Below are positions 58,110 to 64,000 of a DNA stretch of 64,000 bases, in pieces. How positions within the stretch are numbered: the first letter of the stretch is position 1; each line of letters begins with the position of its first letter. The translations under genes and the position numbers were made by a program. The notes below the pieces were generated by a model. The model did not search any database. It was given only the letters and a program-made list of their open reading frames with translations, and was not told where the DNA came from. The stretch spans positions 179,998-243,997 of the forward strand of contig NW_006768816.1 in the NCBI RefSeq assembly GCF_000204055.1. The letters run 5' to 3'. The stretch comes from Melampsora larici-populina 98AG31. Taxonomy: Eukaryota; Basidiomycota; Pucciniomycetes; Pucciniales; Melampsoraceae.

Positions 58110-58720
58110 ATTCTTTAGGTATTACAATCCACGCAGGAGAAACAAATAAGGGACAGTACATTGTAAATTGCGCTTGCCGCTGGGCTGCTGAAAGACCCAC
58201 AATAAACAAGATGTGGCAAATTAAAACGTGAAGTTGACAAGCATAAGAGGTGTGCAAAAAATAGGACACAAGTAAGGAATAGCTGAAGGACAATTTAAAC
58301 AAGAAAACGGACTAAGGTAGAGTCCCCATAAAGCACAGCACAAACAACGATCTGAACAAAATAGTGGAACTATGAATGAAACCGGCGGAACCACCACCAC
58401 CAAGGAGACCACACAAAGTGTCACCGAGATGGCCAAGGAGGAGACCCACACCTGCCAAGAGGCATTTGAGGCCTTGGAAGATAGGTTTGAGGACTAGGAG
58501 GTGTAAGAAAAATGGTAGTTCAAAATATATACAAATTCAGCGCATGCAGGCCAAGCAGGAATCAGATTGGGTACTGACATCGGAAGGCACCAATAATACC
58601 AACACATTGAATGGCAATAATCGTGATCATACAGTACACATGAGTAATCAAAACAAGGCTTTGAAAAAAACAACAATGAAAACAAACTTGTTCGACCACA
58701 CTTTGAGCCACTATCTGCTG
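58110..58720. other. Spacer, no gene recognised
   Basis: If the Helitron includes the OB-fold-like genes, its 5' end (TC on the minus strand) should fall here or further right. No end could be identified. Confidence 0.35.
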
Positions 58721-58724
58721 TGAG

Positions 58725-58890
58725 ATTTGCCCATAGCGGATCGAAGTGGTTTTCAAATGCACATTGCTTTGAAGACCCATAGCGCCTTGAAAATAATAGC
58801 GTAGCAATGAGCGTTTGGTCATAGCACAAAATTGCTGCGCTTGACAAATTAGAGGATATAGTGAAGCGGAGCGGAGCACCGGGGGTGTTT
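58725..58890. repeat. hAT element fragment (right-end type)
   Basis: TGAGATTTGCCCATAGCGGA at the left and GCGGAGCGGAGCACCGGGGG TG near the right match the right subterminal zone of the hAT element at 15885-16055 (TGAGATTTAGCG and GCGGAGCGGAGCGCCGGTGG). Nothing of the coding region is present. Confidence 0.6.
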
Positions 58891-58935
58891 CTGAGTACTT
58901 TACAAGAGTCATTGTATAACAATGGATAGTTAAAA

Positions 58936-59113
58936 CAATTAGGGAATACAAAGTTAAAACTGGGAGTTTTTCCCAGTTTCCCAGTTTCCCAAATACCGCC
59001 AAAAATGCAAACTGGGAAACTGGAAGAACGTGGGAAAGTTCCAAACACAGCCAAAAACAAAAACTGGGAAACTGGGAAAAAAATCCCAGTTTTAACTTTG
59101 TATCCCACAATTG
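58936..59113. repeat. Foldback MITE, CAATTGTGGGATACAAAGT family
   Basis: The ends CAATTAGGGAATACAAAGTT and, inverted, CAATTGTGGGATACAAAGTT form arms with GTTAAAACTGGGA, and several TCCCAGTTT and AAACTGGGA words pair inside. The right end matches the hairpin at 20828-20879. Confidence 0.75.
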
Positions 59114-61850
59114 TATAAAAATGAGAAAGTGAAACAATTTTGAAGAATGGATTGGAGTGGAGGTGGTGGATCAAGGGTAGAAAAGTGAAATTGTTGTTAG
59201 CACCTCTTTGGGATTCATATCTGAATTGAAGCATATGCTTGCAAATGTGGCTGTATCACACATGTCTTGTTGTAAAAAAATTAAAAGCTTGACTGGCCAA
59301 ACAAAGCTAGTTTGATTGTAGTCTTCATGGTGAACAATTTTCCAGTGCATGAATTAGCTCTTGAAATCTTCTTATGAGTACAATTCCATGGAGCTTCAGA
59401 ACCTCAATAAAAGCTGAAGCATTTTGAACAGCAGACACATTCTTGCAATTCTATTTCCATTCGCAAGCACTTGAATATTGGTCAAACATGTTTGGCTTCA
59501 ATTTTGTGTGGCTCTACATAGTAATGCTGCATTTTGTGATCCTTCTCCTTGTTGCAAGCAACAGTTTGTGTGGAAAGGTAAGAGACATGCATGTTACACT
59601 TTCTTCTAACTGTGGTTTGTCTATCTGAGTGTTGTGTGATTTTCTGATTGCTAATGCATGTGTGCGTGTAAGATGGTAGGCAAAATCCTGGTATAGCGCA
59701 AGATGCTGGCCAAGCAGTCCTTTTTGTAACTGTGTCCCAGTATGGAGATAAACACCGCTGCCCATAGACAAGAAGGGTGTCCCATCTTTACATTGTGGAC
59801 AGGAGAGATCAGCACTGTTGACAACAAAAAAGTTGGATGGTGTATCTTTTGGTCAGTTGCATAGGAAGACTGTCAAGTAGTGCTGAAACAGGAAGACTGC
59901 ATTATGTGAGTAGCTGTTTCTAGCTGCTAAAAAATTTCCAATGGAAAATTGCGCAGGCCTTCTGATGCTCCACATATCACCACATGTTGCTTGTCCAAGC
60001 AAGAAACATTATAAGCAATTCACAATGAAACCACTCAGTGATATTTGACCTGGGTAGAACCAAGTCTGGCTCAAAGTGCCACACATTGGTTCTAGACGTC
60101 AATTGGGCAGGGCGGGGTGGTATTTCCATGACCAAGCTAGGTAGCTTGCCCCACAGCAGCAAAACCTTTCTCACAGCATTTTTAACTGGAAGCAGAATTG
60201 GTTCTTGCAGCATCTCAGTGTTTCACGTAAACAAATACATTCAAGGCAACAGAAATGATAAAAAGCATTGAGAAAATGTAAAGAAACCATTTGTGGTGTA
60301 AAAGGAATAGGAAAATCACAAAGAAAAAATGAACAAACAAAAAAGAACACAAAATGTAATATAAAGACCTCACAGAAAAACACTATGTAAGGTAATGACT
60401 GTAATTGAAGATAAAATGAATTGAAGTGTCGACGAGCATAGATAAAACATAACAAGGGATGGAAAACCCATGCAAGAATGAAATAAGACATGACTAGAAA
60501 TGACTTGTTCTATTTTTTTCCCTCAACCTTACTCCAGTCCTTTAATAACTTTGGCAAAGTCTCCGGTCAATGGAGTCCCTTCCAGGGCCCATATCTGACA
60601 ACTTGAAAGCAGTTCAAAAACAAGGGACCATCTCCCATCCAAGTTTTGCAGTATCCAAGTGTCCAAATGTGATGAGAGCATGGATCTTGGAGTGAGGTTG
60701 CTAAGTCAATGAGAATATGAGGTAAATGTGGGTTAATATTGAAGAGGTGTTGTGATCAAGCTTGAAGAAGTTCTGAGATGGGATGGATCAATTTCTATTG
60801 GTACTGGGAGGGATAGATCAAGTCATGTTGTGTTGGTGGTTTTCAGATTTAAGCTGAGAGTGATGTTAGCATAACTTCTGACGTTCATCCGAGAGCAGAC
60901 AGTGCAGCATCCAAATTACTCGGGCCAGAATGGTAACTCAGGGTGTAACTCGGCAGTCTTTGAGAAGCCCCGGGCTACTAATTGGCAGCACCAGGCGCCG
61001 CGCTACAGTGCACTGCGCGCTTTTGGCTAGTCTGCAAGCCAGATTTGGTAGAACCCCAAATGTGAAATCCAGTTTGTGCGGTGCTGGGAATAATGGCCAG
61101 ACTTTCATTTAAGAATCCTGTATGACTATGAAATCAAAGAAGATCTGGAAACTCATGAAAAGATTTCTCAAGTCTTACTTTTATAGAATTTCTCTAACAA
61201 AAAGTAAATCTTTAAAATAAATGGTAGTGATTATAACAAATTGTTTTGATAAAGAGAAAGAGAAACTAAAACAACTATCTGATAACAAGGATATATATAT
61301 CACTAAATAAATATTAAGAGAAATATTATGTAACCCTATGACATCATTGATCATGCAACCACAACCACAACCTGAAACCATTATCATTCCATTTGGGCCA
61401 CAGGTTTCCAGGGTCCAAGAGGCTGTGTTTCAGCATCAGTGTGGTGGCTATCCTCACCAATCCCACGCTTCTACTTTATAACATGATGTTGTGTTTGTTT
61501 GTGTTTTGTTGCTGAATGGGATTTAGATTGTCTTTGTGCTTCAACATGGCTGAAACTGAAATGCAGTGTCCAGCTTTCATTGTACACAGCTGTATCATGT
61601 TTCTAGTTCCTGCCGCACAGGGGATGCTCTTAGTTTTTAGGATTTTTGAAAAACTCAATGTTACTATATAAGCTCCATTCAACTATGTCCAATTCATTCT
61701 TCTCCAAGATTTTCTACACAACAATGCTACCAATGATCATCAGACTTTTCAACAAAAATAGTATGAGAAAAAACACAATGCAAGACAAAAAACGATACAA
61801 TTGTTTTTATACACCAACAAAACTGAAACCTTGAGAATTTCTACCTGAAT
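59114..61850. other. Long stretch without a recognisable gene
   Basis: Frames up to 106 codons exist (for example 60171-60491, minus), but they are hydrophobic shadows of A-rich DNA without motifs. No RNA gene was recognised. It separates the MITE from the 3' end of the laccase-like gene. Confidence 0.45.
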
Positions 61851-61855
61851 ATTTG

Positions 61856-64000
61856 TTATCCAGGTTCAGTTTCATTTTGATTAGAAGATTGAAGTCCATT
61901 TTTACAAAGATTTCGATTTAATTCAGGTTCTTGATAAGTTGATAGTAGATTTGGTTGCATTACAAATACACCAGCAAAACCTGCTGCTAAATGCCATCCA
62001 ATATGACAATGTAAAATCCATACTCCTGGCTACATGATATATGATCATCAGAATCAGAATCAAAAAAGATATTGGTTAGTAACTTGAATGAAACATGCGA
62101 CTTACATTATTTGCATAAACTCGTACTAAAAAGAAAAGATAAAAACCAATTCAATTCAAAAAAATAAAGAAATCCTCCTTAGCAAGAAAAGTTCGACTCA
62201 CTAATCGCAAAAGTACCACCACCGATCACATAAGTATCTCTTCTAGTAGGATTAACTAAATTATACTTAAGATTCTGATTCGAATTCGAATTCCCATCAA
62301 ATGTTCCATTACCTCTTGCAATAATATGAGAGTCCACTCCATGTAGATGATAAGAATGGTCAATTGCTTTATCTAAATTTTGAATTATAATATCATACCA
62401 TCCTAAACTTTCTAGTGTATAAGCTGCTACTTCTGATTGATTTAAAATCCCTTGTCCTCCATTTATCATTTGTGGTAATAATGGTTTATATGTATATGCT
62501 ATATCGAAATATTAAAAATCAGTTTGGTTAGGATTCAATAATGTTTTGCTTTCTCTTTGATGTGTACTTACTCTTCCATGTGGTTGAATTAACAAAAAAC
62601 CTTCCTAATGATTCAGTTTGTGATCGATTTTTTGAATTAGGTTGTAATAAAACTCCAAAACTCGTATTCACAACTCTCTAAAATCCAAACCAAATCCAAA
62701 TAAATTTAATATAAGAGATCAAAGACACATCAAAGAACAAGATGTAAGAAGAAAACTTACTTTTCCTAGTACGGTTTCAGGTACACTTTGAGCGATTAAT
62801 GGGGTTAAATCTTCATTGATATCTAAACATGGTCCACCAATTGAATCTTTCCAATCTGTTGCATTCAAACTCAATTCGGTAGTACTGCAACCACATCTTC
62901 TTTTTTCATGTTTTGGTACTACTCTTACGATTGCCATTGCTGTACCTGCTCTTTCTGTTAATCCCGGTGCAACTATTAATATAAAAAATTGTTGATTAAT
63001 ATCTTTTTTTGGGAATTATTGATTTAGATTAGGTTTAGGCTCTTACCCCATGCAACTTCGAATTGAAAATAAGAAGAAAAATATGTTAATTAGTTAGGTT
63101 CAAGGATATTTGAAAGATATTATTTCACTTACAACAATCCGTATCCATAACTGCTCTCAAAGCAAACGACGTACCAACTGTATCATTAGAAGTATCTAAT
63201 ATGACACTGTATCTAATATAATAAAAATCAATCAAAGGATCAGTTTTAAAAATCGTTCAAAGTAAGACTTGTTTTAAAAAAAAGATGTACAAACCTTTGA
63301 CCATTATGAAAAGGTAATCGATGAACTCCAGCAGGACCATTAACACCTGTTGCATCAGCTTCGATAACCCTATATAAAGATCATCACAGAATTTATCAAA
63401 CTTGTTTGTCAATTTATCAACAAAAATTCATAAAAAAGCAACACAAACTTTAAAGGATGATTATCAGCCGAAAAACGAAACAGAGCATGAGTCCCAGCTC
63501 CAATCAAACGGATTCTAGTTTTCTCATTCTCTGAAACTCTCAATTCTAAAATCTGATTTTGTTGTTTGCAATTTGAACCGTGTTCAGATAAAGAACAATT
63601 GAAATAACCTATTCCATTAAAGAGAGCTAATAAACCAAGGAATTCAAGTGTTAGGACTTCTAGGATTGTTTAGGATCAGGTGAAATGGAATTGGGGTTTA
63701 CCTGAGTTTGGAGATGGAGCTGCTAATGAACCTTGGTAACCTGCAGCAGATAATTGACCCTCTAAAATAGTTGTACTCATACTACAAATAAACAAATGTA
63801 GCATTAGTTACCCAAAATTCGTTACCGGAACAAATTAGGTAGCAGGCTTACTTATGATACCAATCACTATTCAAAAGAGAAGAAACATAATTCAATTATT
63901 ATCGGAAACGGACGAGACTAAGAAGAGCAAAATGCCAACTTTACTACTAAGACAATGTCATTATCATAATCTACTCCTCTTTTTAATGGATCATTTGGGG
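61856..64000 (-). CDS. Laccase-like multicopper oxidase, 3' part (5' end outside window)
   Basis: The minus-strand gene enters from the right edge with PNDPLKRGVDYDNDIVL and continues through many short exons: DWYH and TTILEGQLSAAGYQGSL (near 63750), FRFSADNHPLKVIEADATG (near 63420), RLPFHNGQRYSVILDTSND (near 63270), GTAMAIVRVVPKHEKRRCGC (near 62900) and FVNSTTWKN (near 62590). The C-terminal copper sites are HSYHLHGVDSHII near 62350 and ILHCHIGWHLAAGFAG near 62005. The last exon (62029-61856) ends with a TAA stop. The enzyme couples oxidation of phenols or metal ions to reduction of oxygen to water, usually secreted or at the membrane. The residue at the axial type-1 copper position appears to be F. 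The N-terminal HWHG and HSH sites lie beyond the window. Frame and splice sites look intact. Confidence 0.92.

Noticed and set aside
58494..59234. Two overlapping minus-strand frames of 191 and 246 codons
   Set aside because: They cross a hAT fragment and a foldback MITE; phenylalanine-rich sequence comes from GGGAAAC words.
60171..60491. Possible small hydrophobic or secreted protein
   Set aside because: Composition follows A-rich DNA on the other strand; no signal peptide cleavage pattern or splice support.
60990..61040. GC-rich GGCGCCGCGCTACAGTGCAC as part of a tRNA
   Set aside because: No cloverleaf or conserved A and B boxes.
27489..64000. Transporter and multicopper oxidase as a metabolite gene cluster
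   Set aside because: They are over 30 kb apart with mostly transposons between, and no biosynthetic core enzyme is present.

Overview
The window is nuclear DNA from a filamentous basidiomycete, most likely a rust fungus (Pucciniales). This is inferred from many tiny exons and 50-80 base introns with GT/AG borders, an F-box protein followed by an LRR-like region, an alpha-kinase fragment, a multicopper oxidase, and dense, nested class I and II transposons. The genus cannot be fixed from sequence alone. Nothing prokaryotic was seen (no operons, Shine-Dalgarno sites or CRISPR), and no rRNA or tRNA gene was recognised.

Layout. 459-6674: a Ty1/copia retrotransposon on the minus strand with 801-base near-identical LTRs, GTTAT target duplications, PBS and PPT, but a frameshifted RT. 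7380-8140: a foldback repeat with a TA-flanked MITE inserted in its centre. 9347-10981: a solo LTR. 11423-11574: a hAT-type MITE. 11851-17955: a multi-exon gene of unknown function, split by a Tc1/mariner element in its first intron (11973-13300) and by a deleted hAT element in a coding exon (13676-16055), and ending in a minisatellite. 18890-20048: a decayed Tc1/IS630-type transposase. 21043-27014: a pair of inverted repeats about 6 kb apart, enclosing an alpha-kinase C-terminal fragment, a broken unknown gene, a tandem duplication and a 678-base assembly gap.

27489-30458: an intact 19-exon Dal5/allantoate-permease-type MFS transporter. 31134-32278: a foldback element with about 70 bases of perfect terminal repeat. 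34390-35343: remnants resembling an OTU-like protease gene. 37898-39422: a second solo LTR inserted in a minisatellite. 39917-42315: two MITEs and a hAT fragment. 42985-44241: an F-box/LRR-like gene. 45103-49566: a near-complete Helitron Rep-helicase gene, followed further upstream on the same strand (54050-58105) by OB-fold/RPA-like gene remnants; a third solo LTR (51906-53670) lies between them. 61856-64000: the 3' part of a laccase-like multicopper oxidase that runs off the right edge.

The genes with the best claim to function are the Dal5-type transporter, the laccase-like oxidase and the F-box protein. Most of the rest is transposon biology: full elements, deletion derivatives, solo LTRs and MITEs, several with readable target duplications that give the insertion history. 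Premature stops in the TE and pseudogene frames are nearly all TGA, which suggests C-to-T decay at CGA or G-to-A decay at TGG codons.
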